From the NCBI RefSeq assembly GCF_000524195.1, contig NW_020170403.1, positions 761,348 to 823,749 of the forward strand: a DNA stretch of 62,402 bases, in the 5' to 3' direction. Positions 38,301 through 50,600 of this stretch are shown piece by piece. Every line of letters begins with the position of its first letter. The first letter of the stretch is position 1. The notes below the pieces were generated by a model. The model saw only the letters and a list, made by a program, of their open reading frames with translations, was not told the DNA's origin and searched no databases. The DNA comes from Echinococcus granulosus (lineage: Eukaryota; Platyhelminthes; Cestoda; Cyclophyllidea; Taeniidae). The position numbers and the translations under genes are program-made.

Positions 38301-41199
38301 CATGCCGTGCGGTCAAGCTCAGCTGTAGAACCATTCTTCCACTCTTGTGGTCCGTGCTGCCCCAGGTATTGCAATAAGTTGTCACCCAAACAAGTAAATA
38401 AGATATCTACTCTTATTTTTTTGCCCTGGCTATTTATTATTACTACGTGGAGATTAATAAACAAGTAGCCCACTTGACCAGAATGGTAGGACACTGTTGC
38501 TAATTGGTTTGTCGGCAGGCAAAAATTTGTTGGTAGAGAGCCCTTGTCACCTCTATGCAAGGCAAGTAAATAAGTTCAAGTGGCTTTTATGGCAAAAAGT
38601 AAACAACTACAGAAAGGTTTTCTAAATATACAATTTATTCGCTGTTGCAGTCCCCATTGCGAGGCACAAAGGAGCTAAACGCTCAACTTTGCCACTTCTT
38701 TTTCCACTTCAATTCCATTCTACCTCATTGGCGACTCGCGCCTGTCTGACACTGTCATAAATTTCGTCTCCAAGTATTATGGCCTAAAGTTTATGTGCAA
38801 GTGATCCGAATCCCACCGAGTTTCCAACCAGCTAACCAATCGCTCGAGGAAGACTTCGTTGCCGAAGGTTTTACTGGTCATCGCATGTGGGTGAGTTCAG
38901 AGGTGGGGCATGTGCCTATGACCCTGATGGCTGGCCAGAGGAGACTTCCCGGGTCCAAGTCTGAGTCAGCTATTTCAGTTACACGCAGTTATGACAACTG
39001 ATTAACCTTGGCTTTCAAGATCGGTGAGACAAGCAGGAGGATCTCAGCGAAGGTACCATCCTCTGGAATGTTCGGCGGTTAGCCATCAACTAGAACTTCA
39101 GGAAAATCGAATGGAAGCATTTTTGTGGATCCAGGCATCCCCTAAAGATACCAAGGAAATGTGATTATCGCCTTGAATCTAAAATAAAACACCAGACAGG
39201 AAGGAGGGAGGAGTTGGTGCAGTGTTCCCCACTAAGCCTTCCATCTTCTCATAGACACGCCATGCAACAGTTTGAGGTCTTGTTTTGCCTTGGCTCGTCA
39301 AGCTAAGATTAGGACTTTCTTCTGACCCATTCACTGGTTCTATTTGCTGTAGAAGAAAACGTTCTTCTCACCCTCCTGAGTTATACCGAGTTTTCATCAG
39401 TGGGTAGATATCGGCCAAAATTGTTGTTTAGTCTTCAATAAGTGAACGAGTCCCGGTAAACAAACCCATCTGCAATCTACCGTGAGTAAAGGAATCGTAT
39501 TCTCCTGGACACGGAATGGTGGGTGTCCTGGGGTCGTGGAGTGGACGTTTAATGGGTCGGTTAGAGATGACCCACTAATAGTACTTTCGTCACTTCCCTT
39601 CACAAGCCGGTTCGTCAGTTGGGCTCGTTGTTATAAAGTACGTAAAGGAAGTAAAGAGCTAATTGGCCATGGTTCAGTTATAATTGCTGGTCTTTCTCCA
39701 TTATTGTTAAGAATGGCGGATCTGACTGAGTTTGGTGAATCTTGTAGAAATGCGTCCTTCATTAGTAGGGCCAAATGGTTCAAAGACTACCTGCACAATA
39801 TGTTCAGCCACTCCACCTTCTTTAAATGCCTCGCAAGTTTTGGAGCCGAATTACACTGGCATTGTGGAGCAGAGAGGCTCAAATCACACTCATCCGTCTC
39901 ATTTAAATAACATTCTGTACGTTTCATCGCGGCGAAGGACTAACACTACGAGTCAAACGAGTCTTTGGAATTGGCTTTGTCGAAAATCTTGCAAACTCTT
40001 TGGCTACCTCATGTTTCGCAAATTTTTTTAACAGTTTTTACGCAGTTTATGCCGATAAATGATCTACCTAGAGGAACAAAAGGGATCCGCGACAGACATC
40101 CTTCGATAAGGTCTACTCCAGAGAGATCGTGTTAAATAGTATTATCAAGGTATGACATCATGCGCTGCCTAAGTTACATTTACTCCAAGTCTAGAGCCTT
40201 TTCACCCAGCCCAAATGTATCTTGATAATATAATAGGTAAACAGGAAGACCGGCCCTGGACGTATTTATTCTCACCGCTTATACCGCTGACTACCTCTTA
40301 ACACCCACCATGTTAGCAAGTCACTTGATTGGAAGATTCTAGCACACCTGCCTATCTGGGATCGGATATTGCGCAATGAAGATGAGGATGAGGCATCAGG
40401 CTGATTTTTGTTGCCCCATATTTATCCTCAGTCGCGCAGCTTCTTCCGTTTCATGGACCCTATCATCTTCAGCTTGATCCTCCATTGCATTTGATAATAG
40501 ACGAAAAAATTTTCCCATCCAATGCAATCAAACGCCCTACACCCTATCCAATGGCAATTCAAATTTTCATCCGGAAGAAGTGTTCATCTTTCTGGACAGG
40601 CTTCGCTCTCCCGGAGTCACCTCAATTCACTTGTTAGCCAATTTAGCGAATCTATTAATTTTTTTGAATACCTCGACCACCAAAATGGTTATAATCAAGT
40701 CGCTGTTTCCGTTCACTTCACCGTCGTAAAATATTCCGAGTTTTTACATATTGGAGTGCATTTTTTTTGTGTTTTACTGAAAAGGATTCCGTGGTCGACT
40801 ACTTATCGAAGAGCGTACTTTACGAAGCCTTTAGCAGTTATGTAATTATCTGGTTAGCATCTTACATGAAGAACTTGTATTGCATGGATGTTTCATCTGT
40901 TGGGCATTTTGCCTATCGCCTCTAACCCAACCCTTGTCTTTGCTCTCAAGGTCATGAAGTGAAGACTTCATAATGGTGACCTTCACTGCCTGACACTCAG
41001 AGTGGGCTTGGAGGGCTGTGTGGGTACCTCCCAACCATGCCAAAGCACTGGTGAATACGGGCGATGGCCTTTCCTAGTGCACCTCCATCCTTTTGAATGG
41101 TCGCCACCTTGAGTGAAAGGTGGCACACCTAGACTGTCTCCATGTTATAGTGACTCAATGACAGCGCAAATGGAAAAGTTTTCCAGTGTTCTTGTAACC

Positions 41200-41300
41200 T
41201 CAGCTAATTCATTAGCCACACGATTCCGTAGAAGCATTTGTCACGAAGTTAAGGAACACGTGTCACATATTTGTGACACTAGCGTTTAGCGTGTCAAACA
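41200..41300 (+). repeat. RP repeat with 8-bp arms
   Basis: GTGTCACA-TATT-TGTGACAC at 41260-41279, followed by TAG and preceded by AAGTTAAGGAACAC, similar to the copies near 15177 and 23569. Confidence 0.65.
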
Positions 41301-41484
41301 TTCTTTTAACACATCAACCCTTCTCGTAATTTGACTTTATTTTTAGCATGTCTTTCAGTGATCGTGACTACAATCGGCCTGATGAGTCCGCTTCCAACAT
41401 TAATAGGCACTATTCCTCACAGACCAGTTGTGCTGCTTCGGCGCTCTTGCCTCAAAGACAGCTACTTCTTTTAAGGGTTTTTAC

Positions 41485-41690
41485 CACTTTTATTATTTGT
41501 TTAACTCTACTTTTTAGTTTTGCGGTCATTTGAGGCTCCGCTTTTGTGCCTCCTCTGGATGGAATGGCCTCCAAGCCATGTCAGTAGCCCCTCAGACCCT
41601 CCCACTCCCAAGCCCTTCTATGAGGCGGCAATACATATTCCGGCCCTAATATTATGCCTTTTAGGAAGGACTCGAGACGCTGCAGTATGT
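41485..41690 (+). repeat. R1 repeat, 3' fragment
   Basis: TTATTTGTTTAACTCTAC, GAGGCTCCGCTTTTGTGCCT, GGCCTCCAAGCCATGTCAGT, GGCAATACATATTCCGGCCC and AGGAAGGACTCGAGACGCTG. One of the clearest 3' ends. Confidence 0.85.
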
Positions 41691-42112
41691 TCTTATGTTT
41701 TGTTTTGATTCGTTGTTTTTTCCAAGAAGTTTGTCTGAATGAGACTTTAATCGTTTGTTGCGCATTAAAATAGGCACGTCTACACATATATGCCTATCAG
41801 GTAAGGTTCAAATTCGGGCTTTAATTTCAATTTGACTGATTTTGGCTCCACATATTCTCGTAATATTTTAAAAAGTGCCAAACTTTACTTAATTAGTTTG
41901 TTGATGTGAATCTCTTCCGCCCCGAACACCGACGACTGCGGCGGCGGTCAACAATTCAATCAAGAAGTCCGGTCTGAAACCATTTGGTTGTTCATCGTCC
42001 TCCCCAAGCTGTTTAGCTCGCTGTACCCACACTGCAAAGTAATCGTTTGGGGCCCAACTCCTCCCTAGCGGCCTCCTGTAGTAAATTGGCTTAATCTACT
42101 ATTATTAAAGTT

Positions 42113-42131
42113 AATATATGTATATATATAT
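42113..42131. repeat. (TA)n microsatellite, interrupted
   Basis: TATATGTATATATATAT, one G interruption. Confidence 0.9.
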
Positions 42132-42819
42132 CCCAGCATTTGTCATAAACTGATATTTTAGTCCTGTGCTGTTCAACTGTGCCAGGACACTTCAGTCTCA
42201 ACAGAATGTACTGCCATTCTGCTGTGTTGCCTTCGAGGTTTGCTTGAAGCCTCCACAGATTCCAGTACTCGCGTAGGTAAACAAAATATCAAATCACTAT
42301 AACCACCGCAGTTAAGTCGCATTTAACGACAAAGTTTAAGGGCAACTGCACTAAAGGTAAACGCAATATGCCTTGTTGTTCCCCGTCTCTTCCCTAAAGT
42401 TGTAATAATCCACACCACTTTGGAAGAAGGGATTGGGAGGCTACAGACAACTACTGAGTAAATGAAGTTAACTGGACAATTAACGCAACCATCAACTCGC
42501 CGTATAGCCTCTTTGGTAATTCTTCCGTTGTGGTCATCCCAACGTAGCAAGTGGCCTGTAAAATAACAAAGGCGTCAGGAAGGAAATCATTAAGTTTGTA
42601 TGACAGTGAGAAGAGTTTTGGTTAAGTCAACGATGCCTTCCCTCAATCCCATATTATTCACAGTTTTGCCCTTCTACTTGACTTTGTACTCCGCAAGGAT
42701 GAGCGATGAGGGCAATTTGTAGTCCAGTCATTATATGCTGGACCGTTAGCCAAAATGCGGAACCGTTGAATGAAAAATCTTGAAGAAGCTTTACAGAGAT
42801 AGTGTAAATCACTTGCTTC

Positions 42820-43010
42820 TCCTTGCCACTGTTTTTATTTCAGTGTAGCCCTTCCGTCTCGCATGGTTCCACTTTAGCCAATGGAGATGTGGAGGAGGTA
42901 CCATCTGTTTGCACAAATCATCTACCCGCAGGCAGTTCCATAATGGACGCCTTCAAAGCATTTAAATGTGACTCCGCTTGGCTCGAAGGTAAAGCCATTG
43001 CTAAAGATGG
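42820..43010 (-). repeat. R1 repeat, 5'-block fragment, reverse orientation
   Basis: The minus strand contains GTCCATTATGGAACTGCCTG and GATGGTACCTCCTCCACATC, matching the 5' block of R1 copy 2 (GTCCGTTAAGGAGCTGCCTA, GATACCACTTCCTCCACCTC). This is the only fragment seen with the 5' block but no 3' end. Confidence 0.55.
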
Positions 43011-43624
43011 AGGCGACTTCGAAGGTCCTTTTATTGTGCGTTTCCACCGTCCAGTCGTCTGTGGTAAATGTCTCCCATCTTTGATGTTAATGCATGATAA
43101 CTAGACAAGGAAATCAGAGTGGTTTTCCAATGGACTAGGAGCCGAGACTTACTCGAGTTTGTAACAAGCCATGCTATTATGAGAGGTAATGTATTTTTAA
43201 CGCACAGGAGGGCCAGGAGGTCGTAAACATGACGAAAAGGTCGTACCGCCTTGACAGAAGTTGAGGCCGCGGAAAATGAGAAACCCACGTAGTTGTTTGG
43301 ATGACACAACGGATTCTTTCTACGCTGATAAAATCCCTCAAATATTTTAAGTGGCTACTACTATTGATTCAAGAGCAACATTTATACTGGTGGCTAATTT
43401 TTGGTAGTCTTTGCCGCACATCCGTGCAGGAGCCTTGGAATTGCCTTATCACACAGCCGCAAATGCCAGTATTGCGACCAAATACCAGTCATTACCTCAA
43501 ATGCTCTATCTGAAGAATCTATATGCAGAGAGATGTACATATAGAACGAAAGCTCCTTATTCACCACCGGTTATACTTATGTTACATGGCATGACCCTTC
43601 GGCTTTGCTTGTAACTTCACAGCA

Positions 43625-43960
43625 CTTCTGTAGTACTTGTGCTGTTTAAATGCACTTTTTAGAGAGAAAGCGGGTAGCGAACTCGAACTTCGCCATTGAG
43701 TAGTCAGAATCCCCCAAAGAAGGGTAGGGCTCAGTCTCCCGACACGTATAAACCTGTACCTATTCTCGTTCACCCTAGCTGACAGCTATGTCCTAATTAA
43801 ATCAGCCTGCTCACTCAAAAGATACGAAGTTCAGAGAAGAGAAGATAAACGAGGGAAGTGATACACTTCTGTAATACGATAGTGGTTTATTGTAATACTT
43901 ACGTTGTTTGAATGTACCTTTCAGGGAGGAGGCAAGCAGAAAATTGGAATCTCGTGGTCG
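43625..43960 (+). repeat. R6 local duplication (43625-43690 and 43865-43960)
   Basis: GTGCTGTTTAAATGCACTTT is followed by AGAGAGAAAGCGGG in the first unit. GTTGTTTGAATGTACCTTTC is followed by AGGGAGGAGGCAAGC in the second. Imperfect direct repeat, offset about 250 bp. Confidence 0.5.
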
Positions 43961-44129
43961 GATTGTCCTCCCCCGTACCTAGTGACTACAGCTCCCCTCC
44001 TTCTTGAACATTGTATTTTCCCTCCCCATCTTATCACTTTTAATAAAGATGTCAAAAGCGAATCAACCGGGCTTGTCTAAGAATGTTAGGAATAGGGAAG
44101 CGGAGACCAATGAGTCTCGCTTCACATTA

Positions 44130-44320
44130 TCCCTCGGTTCTGGTGAGGCTCCACTTTTGTACTTTGAATAAGCCCCCATGTACCTCGCTGGGTGGGCTGG
44201 CCTTTTGGACCATGCCAATAGTCCAGACACCTTCGCCGTGCTGAATACATATATTCTGCCCGAGTACTGTGCCTTCTTTCGTCTTGAGGGAGTCTCGGGA
44301 AGCTACACTTCTATATATTA
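44130..44320 (+). repeat. R1 repeat, 3' fragment upstream of BAG6
   Basis: GAGGCTCCACTTTTGTACTT, GGACCATGCCAATAGTCC, CATATATTCTGCCCGAGTAC and GGGAGTCTCGGGAAGCTACA. It lies about 560 bp before the BAG6 start codon. Confidence 0.8.
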
Positions 44321-44879
44321 ATGAGAAATTAACCACACCGAAATTGATTATAATGCCAAGTTTTAGGGATTCGTTTCAGTAATATTCACAAAAAACTTGA
44401 CCATAATTGATGAAAAAAGAATTTGTGCTAATTGCATAAAATTGGGGAATGGTTTCCTCACGGATGAGTTTTTCTCGACATTTTCTTTAAGAGTAGTATA
44501 AAACAAATCCAGTAACTAACATACTGCAAAGAAAATTGTTAAGTTACCGAACCAAATTAAGATTCTTATATATATATTCACTATATCTACATCATTCGGA
44601 CTAAATGATATGAAGCAACGATCACATTTTAAAAATAATAAAAAGCAAAAATTTGAATAAGAAAAAAAAGTACTGGCAATCACCTGGGTCTCTTAGAGGT
44701 TCTTCCTGTAGTGTTAATTGCTATGATAAATTTGCACTCATTGTTTTATTTTACGGTTATGAAGTAGTGGGGCTCCGCACAAATCGAATTTTGTGGCGAT
44801 CGTCCACTTGTGACTGCGGTCCTCCGGGTGGCTCTTGTTGATCTGTTTAGCAAAATCTGTTATCTTCCTGGCTTAAAGC
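44321..44879 (+). promoter_or_regulatory. Presumed BAG6 promoter and 5' UTR region
   Basis: AT-rich, including a TA run at 44565-44578. No clear TATA box or initiator can be assigned. TCTGTTTAG|CAAAATC at about 44850 could be a 5'-UTR or trans-splice acceptor, but this is unproven. Confidence 0.3.
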
Positions 44880-44942
44880 ATGTTTGAAGTTCACGTTAAA
44901 ACACTCGATGGTGAATCCAAAACCTTCCAAATCGAAGACGAC
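44880..44942 (+). CDS. BAG6: BAG6 exon 1 (residues 1-21)
   Basis: Starts at the ATG and encodes the first beta strands of the ubiquitin-like domain (MFEVHVKTLDGESKTFQ...). It ends in phase 0 before a GTAACT donor. Reading through hits a TAG within three codons, so splicing is required. The intron is only 37 nt. Confidence 0.9.
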
Positions 44943-47663
44943 GTAACTTAGTGGATTGAACTTCTGAAAAATTTTATAGGATTTCACAGTAGCCGCCTTC
45001 AAGCAAAGGATCACAGAAGAGATGGTGCGTTTATGCTTTAGCTAATTTTTTTTAAGAATATCCCAATTGAAAGGCAGCGATTGATCTTTCAAGGAAAGGT
45101 TCTTATCGATGACAGAAAATTGAAAGATTGTGGTAATTTTATTCTCAACCTTATAGTGCACTTTACAGTCATTTTGCGTAGCATAACATATCTTTTTGTT
45201 CCCCAACTTGATGCCCTAGAAGGCGCTTGTCTTCTTTGTAGGTGTTGCGTCAAACACTATCCACTTGGTCCCTAGACCTCCACCCCGACTAAATACCGAT
45301 GCGACCGCCTCATCTTCAGGTCCAAGTGGCTCTCACCAGCAGCAACAGCCTCCCTTTAATCCGTCAAACTTCATGAATTTCCGACAAACCATGAATTCCC
45401 TTTTTTCATCTGGGACAAACTTTTCTCCTGCTGGGAAGTAGGTTATCTGGACCTTTCCCTCTCACATTAAATAATCTCTGCCCTCTTTTAGCACTTCTTC
45501 AATGCAAACAGATGGCGGCGGTAACATTGACATTGAAGTAAACATTTCCTTCGGAGAAATGTGCAACAATCACTTCCGACAGCTCCAACGCCAAACGACG
45601 CAGTTATTGAATGCACTGGATGGTGTCAGACCCTCTGTCTCGACCACATCAGCTCCATCTACCAACGTCGATGATCGCGCTACTGCTCCCACCGCTGCTT
45701 CGGAGAGTGCTCAATCAAGTTCAAGTTCGACGTCACAGCAAACGACTTCACCGCTAAATTTTCAGCGTCTTGCAGACATGCTGGCTGAACAAAGACAGCT
45801 GTGGCAAAGACTAGAGCCTCATATGGACCGGTGGGAAGCGATGTTGCGAAGTGAACACGAACTTCGAACAAGGGCTTCGACCCATGGGGGAGGCGAGGAA
45901 TGTAACTCCGATGTTGCTGCTCCTGATGCTGATGCGGCTTCCAATACTGCTGGTGCTGACGATATCGAGTCGGCAACCACACCTATGGCGCAAGAGCAGG
46001 AGCCTATGGATACTTCTGAGTCCTCCACAAACGTTGACTGGTCTCAGGGGGTGTGTTAACTTGCTTTTCTCCTCACTACTAAACCCCTGTCCGGATGATG
46101 TTTGGTAATTGTCTTGTTTTGTTTTAGTTTTTCAATCAAGTCAGTGCTCTTCTCCATCTTCACGCCCACATGCTTCATCTCCTCTCCGACTTCTATGTCA
46201 TTTCGACCAGTCCACCGACTGATCAGCCGACCACTGGTTCATCTGACGTCTCTGCATCTTCACCATCGCCTGCACCTTTAGCTGAAGCTCAAACGGCCTC
46301 CGCTCCCACAACTAGACCTCATCATAGTCGCTCTCTCGTCATTAACGAGCCAGACTCGTCCATTCTCTATGCGCATATCAACATTGAACCGACGGTGGTC
46401 ACCATAGCTAGACCGGTGGTCAGCCTCTCGCGCGGGGACACTGAGGAGCCTCGAGGGTAGGTGTTGTGCTTGCTGTTCATCCTCGCGAACGCGCTCTAGT
46501 TGTTCAACTTTTTCCCCTTGTGCAGTAGACGAAGAAGTCAGTCAGCCAATCCACCCTCTTCTGCCCCATCTGGTGCTGATGAACGTACACCTGTGGGTAA
46601 GGATTGCTTCTTTTTAGAAACAGCCATTTTGGTGATAATTTAAATGTAACTAATTGCACTATTGATTCAGGTGGTGCGAACTGCCTTATGATAAAATTGG
46701 GTTTTAGAAGCAGCACGTTTGCTTCTGTCGTAGCATATGTGGTGACCCGATTTCAGTTGAGCTCTCATCACAGGTGTAACACTTGCTTCTCACTATCTTA
46801 TGATAACTGTTTGCGACAGATTGTCCTGCGAACAGGTATTTTTGCGTTGAAAAGGATAGAAGAAATGCCAGAAGTTTTTCGTCTGAGGATAGTCGCTTAA
46901 CCTCTTGGATAGCAGTGGTTGTCTGCTGGATGATGTAAACATTAACGTTACTGAAGAATAAAAAATCTGGGTTGCGGTGGTCGATTTAACTTTGAGGCCA
47001 TGGTAGTAATTGTGCTAAAAGTTTTTGTGCATTCACTACTGTGCCTTGTACTGTGCCTCACTAGCTTCACAAGGGTGAGCTTTTGAACTTGTTAATTTTG
47101 ATCTTAAATTCCCTAAGAAGTTCTTTGATCCGCCAAAATCCCCTTTTTGTTGTCTTGGTGCTACTTATTTGCCATTGTTTGCTATTTTCACTCTGAAGGC
47201 GTTTTTTTTGATTTTTTGACTTTGCTTTATGATCTTGTCATTATTGTAAAGAAGCTGTACTAGAGTTTATATTAACTAGAACTGGATTTTGATTCCACGA
47301 TCCGCCAAAGATTCAGTAATAATGTTTTTGTTTGTACGTGTCTTTTTTCTAGTTCTCATGCTTTCGTACATGCGTCCTCATTTCTTTAACGGCGTATTTT
47401 CGTTTTAAGCCCAAATTCTGTGTCATGACAGGTCGAATTTGTTAGAATCTATGCTCTTTCGATTAGTCTTGGAATCATTTTTCATGAGTGTGGCCTACTG
47501 TTGCCTATAGCCCGTTCAGGAACCGAAGCTCCAAGTGGCGGTATGAGCATCCCGACCGCTGTGGTGATTGAAACACCGGTAGGACGCACGGCTCAGGCTG
47601 CTATACTTGATCACCTTATCGATTCCATATCGTCTCGTGCTGTATCACACCCAAGAACGCCCC

Positions 47664-47694
<31 letters not shown>

Positions 47695-50600
47695 AGAAGG
47701 GCAGACAGCAGCCCCAATGGGGTCACAGTCACGTGTTCGGAATACCGCGTCTTCGGGAAATTCTCAGCGTTCCCCCGCTTCCGTTCTCACTGGCCTCCTA
47801 CCGAGTCGTCATGGCGATACCTTCCTGCCATGCAACTCGCGCCACTTCTCTGGAACTCCAGCTAGCGCTTCCCACGTCCCCGTCCGTCGCAGACGCTCTT
47901 ACGTTGGTCCTACATCGAGAGATGGGGCCTCAACACCTCGCAGACAATCCCTCGGTACTGCGTCCCGCCGGGGTCGATCGGCTGGCGCTCAAATCGGTAC
48001 GAACTCAACAGCTAGCGCCTCAGCTCCTTCATCCACCACGTCTGCTAACACACCGCGGGTGTGTACTCTTTGGTCTTTAGAGGTGGCTCACGCTTTATCA
48101 TCATTACTTACGTTATTCACATCCACCCATGCAGCCACCTTACCCCAATTTCCTACGTTCGATGGCCTCCGCAGTTAGCTCCGGTGGCGTTAATGCGGAA
48201 CTTTTCAACAGGGCTATTGGCGATGTGACCAATCAGTTGACGCAGCTAGTGGCCCATGGCATTGGTTCGGGCTTCGGTGCGGCTACCGCTTCTACCACCT
48301 CCGGCTCCACCACGGTCGGACCCTTCACCTGGATAATTAATAACCCTCAAAATGGAGGTGTCCAGTTCATTCCACGTACGTCACTGTTTTATTTGCATCC
48401 CACTGGAGTAGTTTTTTGAGTGACTGCTTTGCAAACGTCCACTTTTCCGATTTTTGTGGATTCATAGCGTGGGATATGATTAAAAGTTATTGCTCTTCAC
48501 CTAATACCTGCCGTTCTTTGCCTCTACCTTCACCTGTTCTGATCTTCAGCACCCCAATTCTTCTTTCACACGACGACCGGCGGTAATGCATCACCATCAG
48601 AATCGGGTTTCCGTCTTACCATGCTTCCTGGCCTCCTGATTGACAGTCTCATTCGATCCATGTGGTCCTTCATTATCGAGCTGGCGCGAGGTCAACTTTC
48701 ACCGGAGTCATTGCGTAGGCAAATTTCCTCTTTATTGTATCCATCCTGCCTTGACTAACTTTGTCTTTGCGTTAGCAATAATGCCAAAAAGTCTAGCTGA
48801 TAGGAGTGTGCGAGTTGCTTAGGTGTAATCGAGGCTTCTGAATTTCTAAAGATGAAAAACAGTTAAGGAGGTAAAAAGGTTTTTTTGGGTTTTCATCTAT
48901 TCCTACATTTATGCGTTTTTCTCGGTGCTTAACTAGTGCTCACAGGGCATCTTCGGGGCAGAAAAGAGATCACTAGGCTCTGGATCGCCACTGACATGAT
49001 CACACCATTTGACTGCCTTATTAAGTAGCTGGGTGCCCAAGCGTCATACTGTGCTTGAGGTGTTCTGTGCGGATTTCATACCTTTGTTCACAAGAAACCA
49101 TTCACCATAATATGGTATTTCAGGCACATATACTTACTACTAGCTTCGCCCATTGTCTTAACTAACGGGCCATGGACTGGATTGGGCCACGAAATGTTAA
49201 ATTTACCACTCATATTGTTGCCACGGTAACATCATTTTTATAGCTTTAACAGTAAAAGTCAAGGCTTGACTGGGTTTTAGCCAAGTACTTCAGTTTTCCC
49301 CATCCCAAAGTACGATTATTTTGTTTTGGTAGAAACAAAAGTGCTTACTGAATGTCATGAACAATGTCATTTCGATTTTTTCAAATTACCTCTTTTCCGA
49401 CTCTAGGATTTGGGGTCTGCCTAAACTCCGATTTGGGTAGGATTTTAACCAATGGACTTATCATTACTACACTGAATGAAATGATAACCTTGGAGCTTTT
49501 GGGTGTAGCAGTTAGAACTTGGAATAGAGCCGTATTAAAAATACTTGATTACCTTACATTAGACGGCATATCGGAGACCAGTTTTCAAATTTAATTTAGC
49601 CTTTTATATACGGCTTGAACTTGATATTAACTTTCGTTTCCTAAACGACACTGAGGACCGCTGGCAAAGCTGGTCGAACCGAACGATACTGAAATGATTG
49701 CGTAAGTATGTGCTCATTCGTCCTAAGTATCCCTGTGCTTTGAAGCATTTGCTAACTGAGATGGCAGACTGATTTCACTTGTGAGTTGTTGCTGTTGATG
49801 TGGTTGTTGATTTGTCTCTGAAGACGTCGTTGGGTGTAATCGTCGGGAAATAGCCTTCGTTACTATAATCCTAGGCGGTATTAATGAGACTTCAGAATGT
49901 TCTAATTTGAAGTTTCACTACAGAATTATAAACGGCATCGGGAATGAGAGATGAAGATGCCTTATGGGGACATCTCCCCTCCTTCCTTCCACACTTCAGC
50001 CATGCAGTGGATGCAAATCTTAAAGCAGATCTATACTAAGCACATGCAGAGGCCTACAATGCTGGCATCTGAAGAGATGTACAGGTGTCTATACCTTTCA
50101 AGGCTTCTTTATCTATTTCAATAGCAAACGTGGATCTAGACGGTTGGAGAAACGGTAACAACTTCCCCTTCATCAACCGCAGCGATGAAATCTCACGCAT
50201 TCGCTCGATGTTGGTGGCCTTAGTCGACAGTTTACATTTTGCCGCGTCCGAAAGGCAGGAGGATGGCTCAAACTCTGTACTCCGCCATGCTGTGGACCGC
50301 GTGAATCCTCATGTGCAGCGTATGCTTGAGCGCAACCTCGATCCGCAAAGCTTTAATGTGCGTCCTGAATTGGTCGATCTCCTGCTCAATGGTCACGCCA
50401 CTGACGAGGCTGTTGACAACATTCCGGAGCGCGATATTGTGGCGTGGGGAACGTCGCTTGCGGTGCCTCTTGGTGTGGCGCCTCTAGATTTGCGTAGGAG
50501 TTTGCACAACTTTTTGACGGTGCGTTTTCTGTGGCGAGGCTTCTTTTATGTCTTCTGCAGCACCCAAGTTTTCCCTGAAAACGTAATATGTTGATATTAC

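Larger units (their letters stand above)
32481..41484. other. Non-coding DNA, about 9 kb, no recognisable gene
   Basis: No open frame (longest 142 codons at 39482-39910, plus) has a recognisable domain. It contains the R5 copy at 35225-35300, the 14-mer TGTCATGTGATCGC twice about 210 bp apart (near 36187 and 36397), a hairpin at 41104-41124 and the RP copy at 41200-41300. Confidence 0.5.
41691..44129. other. Non-coding DNA with R1 5' fragment and R6 duplication
   Basis: No supportable gene. It holds a TA-rich microsatellite (42113-42131), a reverse R1 5' fragment (42820-43010) and the R6 pair (43625-43690, 43865-43960). Confidence 0.5.

Noticed and set aside
39482..39910. 142-codon open frame, the longest in the region outside BAG6
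   Set aside because: No recognisable domain, no splice or start context and an ordinary length for chance; overlapped by frames on the other strand.
41371..41400. CCTGATGAGTCCGC, resembling the start of a hammerhead ribozyme core (flatworms carry hammerhead-bearing SINEs)
   Set aside because: The helix II closure followed by GAAA is missing, and there are no matching helix I/III arms; a chance match.
45680..46028. Minus-strand open frames opposite BAG6 exon 5
   Set aside because: They are shadows of the biased codon composition of the real exon.
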